Shown here: one piece after another, positions 1 through 6,542 of the stretch
How positions within the stretch are numbered: position 1 is the stretch's first letter
Layout: the number at the start of each line of letters is the position of its first letter
Origin: JAVEDQ01 sp035468175
Lineage (GTDB): Bacteria > Actinomycetota > Actinomycetes > Frankiales > Frankiaceae
Assembly (NCBI GenBank): GCA_035468175.1
Contig: DATITC010000124.1
Location: 1 to 10,570 of the forward strand
DNA: 10,570 bases
Reading direction: 5' to 3'
Notes under the pieces: generated by a model
What the model was told of the DNA's origin: nothing
The model's input: the letters and a program-made list of their open reading frames with translations, nothing else
Databases searched by the model: none
Position numbers and translations under genes: made by a program

Positions 1-779
1 TTCTACGGCTCCTACTCCGTCGCCGAGGACGGCGGCCGCTGGCTGCTCACCGAAGGCACGACCGTCCACGGGTGGCAGTACCTCGACGCCGCCCGCCGCG
101 ACGTTCCGACCTCCTACTACTCTACGGCCGGTCCCATCGGCCAGGTCTTCAGCACCTACGCCGACGACTCGGCGCTGCAGCACGTCGGCGTCGTCGGACT
201 CGGCGCCGGGACGACCGCCGCTACGGTCGGCCGGGCCAGTCGATGCGTTTCTACGAACTCGACCCGCAGATCGTCGACGTCGCCCGCGACCCGGCCCTGT
301 TCAGCTACCTGTCCGACAGCAGAGCGACCGTCTCCAAGCAGACCGGGGACGGCCGCCTGCTGCTCGCCCGGGAACCAGCCGGCTCAACCGGGCTCCTCGT
401 CCTGGACGCCTTCTCCTCCGACGCGATCCCCACCCACCTGCTGACAGCGGAGGCGTTCCGCGGCTACACCCGCGTCCTCCAGCCGGACGGCTTGATCGCC
501 GTACACATCACCAACCGTGTCCTCGACCTGGCACCTGTGCTCGCCGGGGCGGCGAAGCAGGCCGGGATGACCGCGGTGATCCGGGATGACCTAACGCCGG
601 CGGCGAAGGGTGACGCTCGGTCTCCGTCGCGCTGGGTCGTTCTGGCACGGCAAGGATCCCGACTCGATCCGCTTCGCCGGCTGCCGGGCTGGCGTCCGCT
701 GCCGACGAGCCCGTCGGTCGGCTGGACCGACGACTACTCCAGCGTCGTCCCGCTGATCAGCCGCTCCGGCGGTCGCTGA
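1..779 (+). pseudogene. Spermidine synthase-like protein, 5'-truncated by window and frameshifted
   Basis: The 3' part of a polyamine-synthase-like (SAM-fold) gene entering from the left edge. Bases 1-221 read in frame 1 and give a typical N-terminal half, including the nucleotide-binding loop VGVVGLGAGTTAA. From base 222 the match continues in frame 3 as YGRPGQSMRFYELDP, then GDGRLLL, LVLDAFSSDAIPTHLL and the C-terminal WTDDYSSVVPL, ending in TGA at 777-779. Joining the frames requires one extra base near 220-222 (GCC GC_ TAC), so a one-base deletion, real or a sequencing error, separates motif I from the acidic motif II. Such domains occur alone or fused behind membrane segments in actinobacteria; the upstream part is not visible. 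Spermidine/spermine synthesis itself is not proven, since many homologues are uncharacterised. A GTG at 72 opens the second frame but is not a credible start. The gene converges with the kinase gene, 19 bases away. Confidence 0.8.
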
Positions 780-798
780 GCTCCGTCGGCCTGCTCCG

Positions 799-1428
799 TC
801 ACGTGCGCACCACCAGGTCGGCGGCGGCCGCGGTGGCGGCGATGCGCTCCGCGTTCGGCTGGTCGACCGAGGCCACCCACGCCCGAGCCTGCTCGGGGGA
901 CTTGCCGAACTGCACGTGCCGGGCGGTCAGCCGCTCGATCCGCACCGACTCGGGAGGCGTCAGGTACCAGACCTCATCCAGGAAGTCCCGGCCGGCCCGC
1001 CACGGCGGTTGGTCCAGCAGCAGATAGTTGCCCTCGACGAGCACGTAGCGGACCTGCTGCGCGATCGGGATGGAGCCGGCGACCGGCTCCTCCAGCCGCC
1101 GGTCGAAGGCGGGTGCGTAGACACACGGCTCATCGGCGGCGGCGAGGCGACGCAGCAGCGCGACGAAGCCGCCTGCGTCGAACGTCTCCGCCGCACCCTT
1201 CCTGCCCGCGAGCCCGAGCCGCCGCAGCTCGGCGTTGGCCAGGTGGAAGCCGTCCATCGGCACGGCGACCGCGTCCGCGCCGAGTGCGTCGACCAGCCCA
1301 GCAGCGACAGTCGACTTACCGGAGCCGGGCGCTCCCGCGATGCCGACCACCACCCGCCGGCGACCGGCCGCGAGCCGGGTGATCCGGGCGAGCAGATCGC
1401 CGGGCCCACCGAAGCGATCACCAGTCAT
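799..1428 (-). CDS. Nucleoside/nucleotide kinase family protein (uridine kinase/FrcK-like P-loop kinase)
   Basis: A 209-residue cytoplasmic P-loop kinase. Walker A is GAPGSGKST at residues 32-40, followed by the substrate-side motif VPMDGFH (about 56-62), LVEGNYLLLD (EGNY at 132-135) and the lid/helical segment RLTARHVQFGKSPEQA. This order is that of the uridine kinase/phosphoribulokinase/pantothenate kinase superfamily, in the subgroup annotated as nucleoside/nucleotide kinase or fructose kinase-like; the real phosphate acceptor (nucleoside, sugar or vitamin) cannot be read from the sequence. The ATG at 1428 was chosen because homology starts about 10 residues downstream and the longer reading frame to 1641 only antisenses or overlaps the next gene. 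No strong Shine-Dalgarno is visible. The gene follows the YbjN-type gene on the same strand after 91 bases, but a hairpin between them suggests separate transcription. Confidence 0.85.
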   Translation of the reverse strand: MTGDRFGGPGDLLARITRLAAGRRRVVVGIAGAPGSGKSTVAAGLVDALGADAVAVPMDGFHLANAELRRLGLAGRKGAAETFDAGGFVALLRRLAAADEPCVYAPAFDRRLEEPVAGSIPIAQQVRYVLVEGNYLLLDQPPWRAGRDFLDEVWYLTPPESVRIERLTARHVQFGKSPEQARAWVASVDQPNAERIAATAAAADLVVRT

Positions 1429-1499
1429 GCGCGAGCCGTACCCGATAACCGCGACGACCCGCCACAGTTGCCCGGCAGGGCATCGAGGCGATGGTCGCG

Positions 1500-1532
1500 G
1501 GAGGGAAGCTGGTGCCTGATCAGCTTCCCTCC
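1500..1532 (-). terminator. 12-bp hairpin at the 3' end of the YbjN-type gene
   Basis: Bases 1500-1511 (GGAGGGAAGCTG) pair perfectly with 1521-1532, leaving a 9-base loop. The stem contains the last codons and part of the stop codon (1520-1522) of the minus-strand gene. There is no U-tract, as is common for GC-rich actinobacterial terminators, so the terminator role is inferred from strength and position. Confidence 0.6.
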
Positions 1533-1948
1533 GCCCCTTCGGTCGCGTAGGGAGTCGACCCGCCGTAGACGCTGGCCAACATCGGCCCGAGGTCGTTCGA
1601 CACCGATGCCACCGCGTCGAGTGCGTGCCGCAGCGAACCACGACCCAACGCCTCGGGGTGCACCACCGCCGACACCCGCACCAGCCCGCCGTCCCACGCG
1701 GCGGAGGTGGTGCGCGCCCGGCTGTTCACGTCGTTCAGCTCCCGCAGCAAGCCGGCGCTGCGCTTCACGTCGACCACCGCGTGCCCGAACACCCGAACGA
1801 GGATCGGCGTCTGAGCGTCGACGCGGACCCAGCAGGCGGCCACGCCGGCCCGGAACGGGTAGTCACCGTCCTCGTCGACGGGTGCCCGGCAGACATCCCA
1901 GATGTCCTGCAGACACCGCTCCACGTGCGACCGCACCAAGTGCTCCAT
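1520..1948 (-). CDS. YbjN-like (T3SS chaperone-like fold) domain protein, 142 aa
   Basis: A small soluble protein of 142 residues with the pattern of actinobacterial YbjN/type III chaperone-like proteins: a middle segment ACWVRVDAQTPILVRVFGHA (about 38-57), then VVDVKRSAGLLRELNDVNSR, and a C-terminal helical part. No signal peptide, membrane segment or catalytic motif is visible. YbjN-type domains are thought to bind other proteins or peptides; no specific partner is evident here. The ATG at 1948 is supported by an excellent Shine-Dalgarno, GGTGAGGGGACC directly upstream (1949-1960). The gene lies 104 bases downstream of the SEC-C gene on the same strand and ends inside a strong hairpin. The family call rests on recognition of the motif pattern; the reading frame and start are more certain than the name. 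Confidence 0.75.
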   Translation of the reverse strand: MEHLVRSHVERCLQDIWDVCRAPVDEDGDYPFRAGVAACWVRVDAQTPILVRVFGHAVVDVKRSAGLLRELNDVNSRARTTSAAWDGGLVRVSAVVHPEALGRGSLRHALDAVASVSNDLGPMLASVYGGSTPYATEGAEGS

Positions 1949-2052
1949 GGTCCCCTCACCGATCCCGTCCGTCGGGATGCAGTGTCTGACGAGGGTCCGA
2001 CAAAATTGGGGGGTCGACGGTGTGGCGGCTTGACGTCGACGGGTGGGACTGG

Positions 2053-4431
2053 TCAGACCGGGAGCTCACCCGGGGCACCGGCCCGCTGCCACTGTCCGGC
2101 GGCGCGGAGAAGGGGCATCCCGCGATCGACGCTGGCCTTCTCGACCAAGCTCACGATCTGCTCCTGGTGCACACGCGGTACCCGCACGACGCCGTCGGGC
2201 CGCAGGCGGTAGCCGCCACCACCGTCGGGCAGCACGCGGGCGCACAGCAACGAGCCCACCGCGGCGCGGTCCGAGAGGGAGTCGCCGATCTCGACGGGAG
2301 CGTCCGTCCGCAGGTCGCGGAGCTGAGTCCGGCCGTCGAGCAGTGCCTCCACCTGGTACACCGACCGCGGCACCTCGACCCAGGTCGCGACCAACGCCCG
2401 CTCGTCGTCGGGCAGCAACGCGCCGCGCTCGGCCAGAAAGCGCTTCTCCCACCCGAACTCGTGCAGCACGACGTCGAACACCAGCGGATGGATCAGCGCC
2501 GCCCGCCGGCTCCCGGCGTCGGCGGAGGCGAACTCTCTCGCCGCTGCCTCCAGGTCGTGGTAGACGGAGCCACCTCGACGCGCGAGGTAGGCCAGCGGCT
2601 TGTTCTGGACCCATGCGAAGCGGTCGGCCAGCGCCGGCACGTCCGCGATCCGGAGGTGACAGACCTTGTACTTGCGACCGGAACCGCACCAACAGGGGTC
2701 GTTCCGTGCCAGCAGCGGCCGTACGGCGGATGCCGCGCTGGGCAATACCTCCAGGTCCGCCGAGCTGATCAGGCCGGCGCGATTCCAGGTCACGCGCGCG
2801 TCGGCGGCCTGACCGTGGTCGGAGAGCGTCCAGGCGAGTCGGTCGGCGGCGGCTTCATCCCTCGGATCGGCGGCGACCGCCTCACGCAGCAGGTCGAGGG
2901 CCTGCAGCGGTTCGCCGGCCCGTTCGGCGGCGAGCGCTGCCAGCATCGCGGCGGCCACCTTGTGTGCGGACCGGGAGGCAGCGCGCCGGAGTCGATCGGC
3001 AAACGTACGGACCAGAGCCGGCGCGTCGGGAACGCGCTCGAGCAGAAGTGCGTCGCCGACCAGTGAGCGCATCTCTTCGTCCGACAGCACCTCGAGCACC
3101 TCACGAAGGACCGGAAGGTCAACGGGCTTACCCTCGATCAGCTGGATGAACGCATCGACAACGCTGAGTGCGGCACGGAAGTCCGCACCCTCGTGGCCGA
3201 ACTCGTGGCTGAGCCGAGCCATGCAGCCGAACAGGTAGTCCGCGCGCCACATCTCCGGGGTGTGCGCCACCTGGTCGCCGCGTAACTCCAAGCCCGCACG
3301 GCTTACCAGCGCTCCTAAGGGCGGGCGCGGGCTGCCGAACCAGTCCGGGTCGCGGGCGAGCAAGCCGAGCACGAGATGGCTCAGCGGCGTGGGCAGGTCA
3401 TCCGCCGCCGCGTGGAGGTCGTAGACGGCTCGGACCTCGGCAGCGGCCGCCCCGACGTCCCCAACCGCCCCGACGTCCCCGACGTCCCCGACGTCCCCGA
3501 GGTCCCCGACGTCCTCGACGTCCCGTGCCGCGGCCGACACCTCGATGCGCCCCTTCGTGACCGTGAGCGCGACGTGGTCGCCGAGGCCCGCGAGCCACGG
3601 CTCGTCGGCGACGAGTTGCTCGACCCCATCGACGAACTCCCGCTCGAGCTCGACACCTGACGTCGTCCGCAGGTCGTCGCCGAGGTAGTTCAGGGCAACG
3701 AGGTCCGGGAGCACCGGCAAGGCGTTGTCGCCGGCACGTCGGGTCGTGAAGGTGGCTCCAGCGATCTCGACCAGCGGCGACACCACGGTGTCGCCCATCG
3801 CGGTGAGGATCACCTCGACGAGGTCGCGATCCGCGAGGTCCTCGAACACCGTGTCGAGAGCGCGCTCGGCGGCGGGGAGTGTCAGCTCCAGACCCACCGC
3901 CGCGGCGACCTCCCGGAACAGCTCGTCGTACTCGACCGGCCCTGCGGTCAACGCCTCGAGGAAGGCTGTTCGAATGTCGCCGCTCGGCGCCATCGGCAGC
4001 TGGTCGAGGCTGGCGACGTAGTCGGACAGATCGGTGGCTGTGCCGGCGACGAGCCGCTCCAGGCTGGGCATGAGGACCTGGGCGATCTCGTCGAACATCT
4101 CCTCCCGATCGAGACCGGCGGACTCCATCCGGCGCACAGCCGCCCATACCTGCGGCGGATCGTCCAGCAGGATCTGCCGGGCGATCACGCCGTCGACGAT
4201 GGTGCGCAGGTCCCGCTCGCCGAACGCGTCGGCACCGAACTCGTCCGCACCCAACTCGGCGCCGAACTCGTCGTCCGGATCAGGGTCATCGTCCTCGAAC
4301 TCGTCGAGGGTGTCCTGGAACGCCGCACCGACCGCCTCGACGGTCGCCTCAGACGCATCGTCGAGGTCGAGCTCCGTGAGCGCGCTGGGCAAGCCGTCCG
4401 GGAAGAGGAACGCGAGACGGTCAGGCTGCAT
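2053..4431 (-). CDS. Large SEC-C motif protein with acidic N-terminus, Gly-Asp-Val repeat and TPR-like region
   Basis: A 792-residue soluble protein of unknown function. From the N-terminus: an all-alpha-looking segment; a strongly acidic low-complexity stretch (about 40-75, with DEFEDDDPDPDDEFG and repeated GADEFGADAFG); a central part; a triplet Gly-Asp-Val repeat at 303-326; a TPR-like helical stretch at about 491-553 (AERAGEPLQALDLLREAVA); and a canonical SEC-C zinc motif NDPCWCGSGRKYKVCH at 577-592 (C580, C582, C591, H592, pattern CxCx8CH). About 200 further residues follow. SEC-C motifs are best known at the C-terminus of SecA, where they bind zinc and SecB/ribosome, but they also occur in many unrelated cytosolic proteins, so secretion is not implied. 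ATG 4431 has no adjacent Shine-Dalgarno; TAGGTT six bases upstream suggests a leaderless start. Divergent from the molybdate operon. Confidence 0.85.
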   Translation of the reverse strand: MQPDRLAFLFPDGLPSALTELDLDDASEATVEAVGAAFQDTLDEFEDDDPDPDDEFGAELGADEFGADAFGERDLRTIVDGVIARQILLDDPPQVWAAVRRMESAGLDREEMFDEIAQVLMPSLERLVAGTATDLSDYVASLDQLPMAPSGDIRTAFLEALTAGPVEYDELFREVAAAVGLELTLPAAERALDTVFEDLADRDLVEVILTAMGDTVVSPLVEIAGATFTTRRAGDNALPVLPDLVALNYLGDDLRTTSGVELEREFVDGVEQLVADEPWLAGLGDHVALTVTKGRIEVSAAARDVEDVGDLGDVGDVGDVGAVGDVGAAAAEVRAVYDLHAAADDLPTPLSHLVLGLLARDPDWFGSPRPPLGALVSRAGLELRGDQVAHTPEMWRADYLFGCMARLSHEFGHEGADFRAALSVVDAFIQLIEGKPVDLPVLREVLEVLSDEEMRSLVGDALLLERVPDAPALVRTFADRLRRAASRSAHKVAAAMLAALAAERAGEPLQALDLLREAVAADPRDEAAADRLAWTLSDHGQAADARVTWNRAGLISSADLEVLPSAASAVRPLLARNDPCWCGSGRKYKVCHLRIADVPALADRFAWVQNKPLAYLARRGGSVYHDLEAAAREFASADAGSRRAALIHPLVFDVVLHEFGWEKRFLAERGALLPDDERALVATWVEVPRSVYQVEALLDGRTQLRDLRTDAPVEIGDSLSDRAAVGSLLCARVLPDGGGGYRLRPDGVVRVPRVHQEQIVSLVEKASVDRGMPLLRAAGQWQRAGAPGELPV
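3454..3525 (-). repeat. Tandem 9-bp repeat coding for Gly-Asp-Val
   Basis: Eight 9-bp units, consensus GACGTCCCC on the + strand, with four exact copies (3454-3462, 3472-3480, 3481-3489, 3490-3498) and four variants. On the minus strand it is in frame with the SEC-C gene and encodes RDV-EDV-GDL-GDV-GDV-GDV-GAV-GDV. Unit length is a multiple of three, so copy-number change would not break the frame. Confidence 0.95.
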
Positions 4432-4437
4432 GGCGAC

Positions 4438-4443
4438 AACCTA
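4438..4443 (-). promoter_or_regulatory. -10-like hexamer for a leaderless SEC-C transcript
   Basis: Minus-strand TAGGTT (fits TAnnnT) lies six bases before the ATG at 4431. No clear -35 hexamer is visible. An AAGGAG at about 22 bases from the start is too far to serve as ribosome-binding site. Confidence 0.35.
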
Positions 4444-4493
4444 CAAAGAGAGCTCCTTAACCCGCCTCTCGGTCCACCGGTCCCATCGCGGCT

Positions 4494-4514
4494 CCGCAGC
4501 TGCGGGTATATGGT
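4494..4514 (+). promoter_or_regulatory. Candidate promoter and palindromic operator of the mod operon
   Basis: A perfect 12-bp palindrome CCGCAGCTGCGG (4494-4505) abuts a -10-like TATGGT (4509-4514), which is seven bases before the GTG at 4522. A repressor bound here would block the promoter; autoregulation by the HTH-Mop protein is an inference. A palindrome of this length can arise by chance in GC-rich DNA. Confidence 0.35.
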
Positions 4515-4521
4515 TCTGCTC

Positions 4522-4926
4522 GTGCCGCAGTTTCGGATTCGCGACGCCGCCAGCCTGCTCGGCGTCAGCGACGACTCGGTGCGGCGCTGGATCGATTCCG
4601 GGGCGCTGAGCTCGACGAAGGACGACGGTGGCCGGCTCGTCGTGGACGGCGCCGAGCTGGCCGAGTTCGCCCGCACCCACGCAGCCACTCCGGCCGATCC
4701 GTCCGGCGTCGGCCGCTCGGCGCGCAACCGCTTCGTCGGCCTGGTCACCCGCGTGGTGGTCGACGGAGTGATGGGTCAGGTCGAGATGCAGTGCGGACCC
4801 AACACCGTCGTGTCGCTGATGAGCGCCGACGCCGTCCGCGAACTGGCCCTCGAGCCAGGCACCCTCGCCGTCGCCGTCATCAAGGCCACCACCGTCATCG
4901 TCGAGACCCCGGGGGGGACGTCGTGA
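4522..4926 (+). CDS. HTH-Mop (TOBE) molybdate-responsive regulator/molbindin, ModE-like
   Basis: A 134-residue two-domain protein. Residues 3-25 (QFRIRDAASLLGVSDDSVRR) form a MerR/excisionase-type helix-turn-helix, and the sequence up to about 50 completes that domain. Residues about 68-128, beginning ARNRFVGLVTRVVVDG, form a single Mop/TOBE domain of the type that binds molybdate or tungstate oxyanions in ModE, ModC and molbindins. It probably acts as a molybdate-dependent regulator of the transport genes that follow; this is inferred from domains and position. The GTG at 4522 is preferred because it gives MPQFRIRD, the usual family start, and sits seven bases after TATGGT; an in-frame ATG at 4510 would add four residues and cannot be excluded. 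The stop TGA at 4924-4926 overlaps the GTG start of modA by four bases. Confidence 0.85.
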   Translation: MPQFRIRDAASLLGVSDDSVRRWIDSGALSSTKDDGGRLVVDGAELAEFARTHAATPADPSGVGRSARNRFVGLVTRVVVDGVMGQVEMQCGPNTVVSLMSADAVRELALEPGTLAVAVIKATTVIVETPGGTS

Positions 4927-5696
4927 GGCGACTCGCCGCTCTCCTGTTCGGTGCCGCCCTCGTGGCCGGGTGCGGCGGATCGACCGCCAATGGATCGAAC
5001 GGTGGGAGCTCCACCGAAGGCTCCGGCACGCTTACCGTGTTCGCCGCCGCGTCGTTGCAGAAGACGTTCACGACGCTCGGTCAGCAATTCGAGCAGCAAC
5101 ACCCCGGCACCAAGGTCACCTTCAGCTTCGCGGGCTCGTCCGACCTCGCCACGCAGATCACCAACGGTGCACCGGCGGACGTGTTCGCGAGCGCGGACCA
5201 GAAGAACATGACCAAGGTGACCGACGCGAAACTCGCCGCCGGCACCCCGGCGAACTTCGCCACCAACCTCCTCACCATCGTCGTGCCGCCGTCCAACCCG
5301 GCGAAGATCACCAACTTCTCCGACCTCGCGAAACCCGGGGCGAAGGTGGTTCTCTGCGCGGCGCAGGTACCGTGCGGCACCGCATCTCAGAAGGTCGAGC
5401 AGCTCACGGGCACCACCATCAAGCCGGTCAGCGAGGAGTCGTCGGTGACCGACGTGCTGACCAAGGTCACCTCCGGCGAAGCGGACGCCGGGCTGGTCTA
5501 CGTCACCGACGCCAAGGGCGCGGGCAGCGCGGTGCAGGCGATCGACTTCCCCGAGTCCGCGAAGGCCGTGAACACCTATCCCGCAGTCGTGCTGACCGCC
5601 AGCAAGCAGCCGCAGCTCGCCCGCCAGTTCGAGGACTACATCACCGGCCCGCAGGGTCAGCAGGTCCTGCATGATGCCGGGTTCGGCGCTCCGTAA
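4923..5696 (+). CDS. modA: Molybdate ABC transporter substrate-binding lipoprotein ModA
   Basis: A 257-residue extracytoplasmic binding protein that captures molybdate (or tungstate) and hands it to ModB. It begins with a lipoprotein signal peptide: Arg-Arg, a hydrophobic core and the lipobox VAGC, with Cys17 as the lipidated residue, followed by a Gly/Ser-rich linker. Mature-domain signatures are VFAAASL (39-45), AGSSDLATQI (70-79) and GAPADVFASAD (82-92), and the C-terminal end ITGPQGQQVLHDAGFGAP is typical of ModA. GTG 4923 was chosen because it gives a clean signal peptide, is preceded by a G-rich ribosome-binding stretch, and overlaps the upstream stop as GTGA. Longer reading frames starting at 4791 lack a signal peptide and lie on the regulator gene. 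The 3' end overlaps modB by 26 bases. Confidence 0.95.
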   Translation: MRRLAALLFGAALVAGCGGSTANGSNGGSSTEGSGTLTVFAAASLQKTFTTLGQQFEQQHPGTKVTFSFAGSSDLATQITNGAPADVFASADQKNMTKVTDAKLAAGTPANFATNLLTIVVPPSNPAKITNFSDLAKPGAKVVLCAAQVPCGTASQKVEQLTGTTIKPVSEESSVTDVLTKVTSGEADAGLVYVTDAKGAGSAVQAIDFPESAKAVNTYPAVVLTASKQPQLARQFEDYITGPQGQQVLHDAGFGAP

Positions 5697-6504
5697 GCCG
5701 CTGCCCGGACGTACTCGACGCGCCGGCAGCACGGTGCCGGTCTGGATGTTCGTTCCGGCAGTGGTCGGCGGACTGTTCGTGCTGCTGCCGCTCGTGTCGG
5801 TGCTGGTTCGGGTGCCGTGGTCCCACGTCGGTGCGCTGCTGACCTCGGAGTCGTCCCGGGCGGCGCTGTGGCTGAGCCTGAAGACAGCGCTCGCCAGCAC
5901 CGTCCTCTGCGTCGTGTTCGGGGTTCCGATGGCGCTCGTGTTGGCGCGGAGCAACGTGCGCGGGCTGCGGGTGCTCCGGTCGTTCGTACTGCTGCCGCTG
6001 GTGCTGCCGCCGGTCGTCGGAGGCATCGCGCTGCTCTACACGTTCGGCCGACAGGGCCTGCTCGGCTCCACGCTGGACGTCCTGGGACTGCAGATCGCGT
6101 TCACGACGACCGCGGTGGTGCTCGCACAGACCTTCGTCGCGCTGCCGTTCCTGGTGCTCAGCCTGGAGGGCACGCTGCGCGCCACCGGGCAGCGCTACGA
6201 GGCGGTGGCGGCGACGCTAGGCGCACGTCCGACGACGGTGCTGTGGCGGGTGACCCTGCCGCTGGTGCTGCCCGGGGTGCTCTCCGGCGCGGTGCTGTCG
6301 TTCGCGCGCGCGCTCGGCGAGTTCGGCGCCACCCTCACGTTCGCCGGCAGCCTGCAGGGCGTCACCCGGACGCTGCCGCTGGAGATCTACCTGCAGCGGG
6401 AGATCGACCCCGACGCGGCGGTCGCGCTGTCGCTGCTGCTGGTTGCGGCCGCAGTGGTCATCGTGGTCGTCGTCCGTGGACGAGCCGCGCAGGGGTCGTT
6501 GTGA
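5671..6504 (+). CDS. modB: Molybdate ABC transporter permease ModB
   Basis: A 277-residue integral membrane protein that forms the translocation channel, as a homodimer in known molybdate transporters. Hydrophobic segments are visible at roughly 23-46, 64-92, 100-125, 144-168, 196-220 and 250-268. The cytoplasmic EAA loop that contacts ModC is clear, starting EAVAATLGARPTTVLWRV at Glu177, with the conserved Gly at 184, followed by TLPLVLPG. The sequence ALGEFGATLTFAG is also characteristic of ModB. Two adjacent ATG codons (5671 and 5674) are possible; both lie within the end of modA, and AGG upstream could serve as ribosome-binding site. The TGA at 6502-6504 overlaps a GTG at 6501 that belongs to the repeat unit before modC. 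Confidence 0.95.
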   Translation: MMPGSALRKPLPGRTRRAGSTVPVWMFVPAVVGGLFVLLPLVSVLVRVPWSHVGALLTSESSRAALWLSLKTALASTVLCVVFGVPMALVLARSNVRGLRVLRSFVLLPLVLPPVVGGIALLYTFGRQGLLGSTLDVLGLQIAFTTTAVVLAQTFVALPFLVLSLEGTLRATGQRYEAVAATLGARPTTVLWRVTLPLVLPGVLSGAVLSFARALGEFGATLTFAGSLQGVTRTLPLEIYLQREIDPDAAVALSLLLVAAAVVIVVVVRGRAAQGSL

Positions 6505-6542
6505 GGGGCTCGTTGTGAGGGGCTCGTTGTGAGGGGGTCGCT
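6491..6542 (+). repeat. 14-bp tandem repeat forming two mini-cistrons between modB and modC
   Basis: GTGAGGGGCTCGTT occurs exactly at 6501-6514 and 6515-6528, with a near copy GTGAGGGGGTCGCT at 6529-6542 and a partial copy at 6491-6500. Each unit carries an AGGGG ribosome-binding-like stretch and a GTG. The GTGs at 6501 and 6515 each read MRGSL then TGA; those stops (6516-6518 and 6530-6532) overlap the next GTG by four bases, the last being the modC start. Confidence 0.9.

Noticed and set aside
215..225. Programmed ribosomal frameshift in the spermidine-synthase-like gene
   Set aside because: No slippery heptamer or downstream stem is evident; a one-base deletion explains the data more simply.
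1429..1641. N-terminal extension of the kinase gene to an ATG at 1641
   Set aside because: The added 71 residues are low-complexity, overlap the YbjN-type gene in another frame and cross the hairpin; homology begins after ATG 1428.
2020..3066. 348-codon + strand open frame
   Set aside because: It is antisense to the SEC-C gene, has no recognisable domain, and the opposite frame carries the SEC-C motif.
3454..3525. CRISPR-like or non-coding satellite reading of the 9-bp repeat
   Set aside because: There are no spacers, the unit is 9 bp and it is in frame inside a coding sequence.
4776..6026. 416-codon minus-strand open frame
   Set aside because: It is antisense to the mod regulator, modA and modB, all of which are firmly identified; the translated sequence shows no domain.
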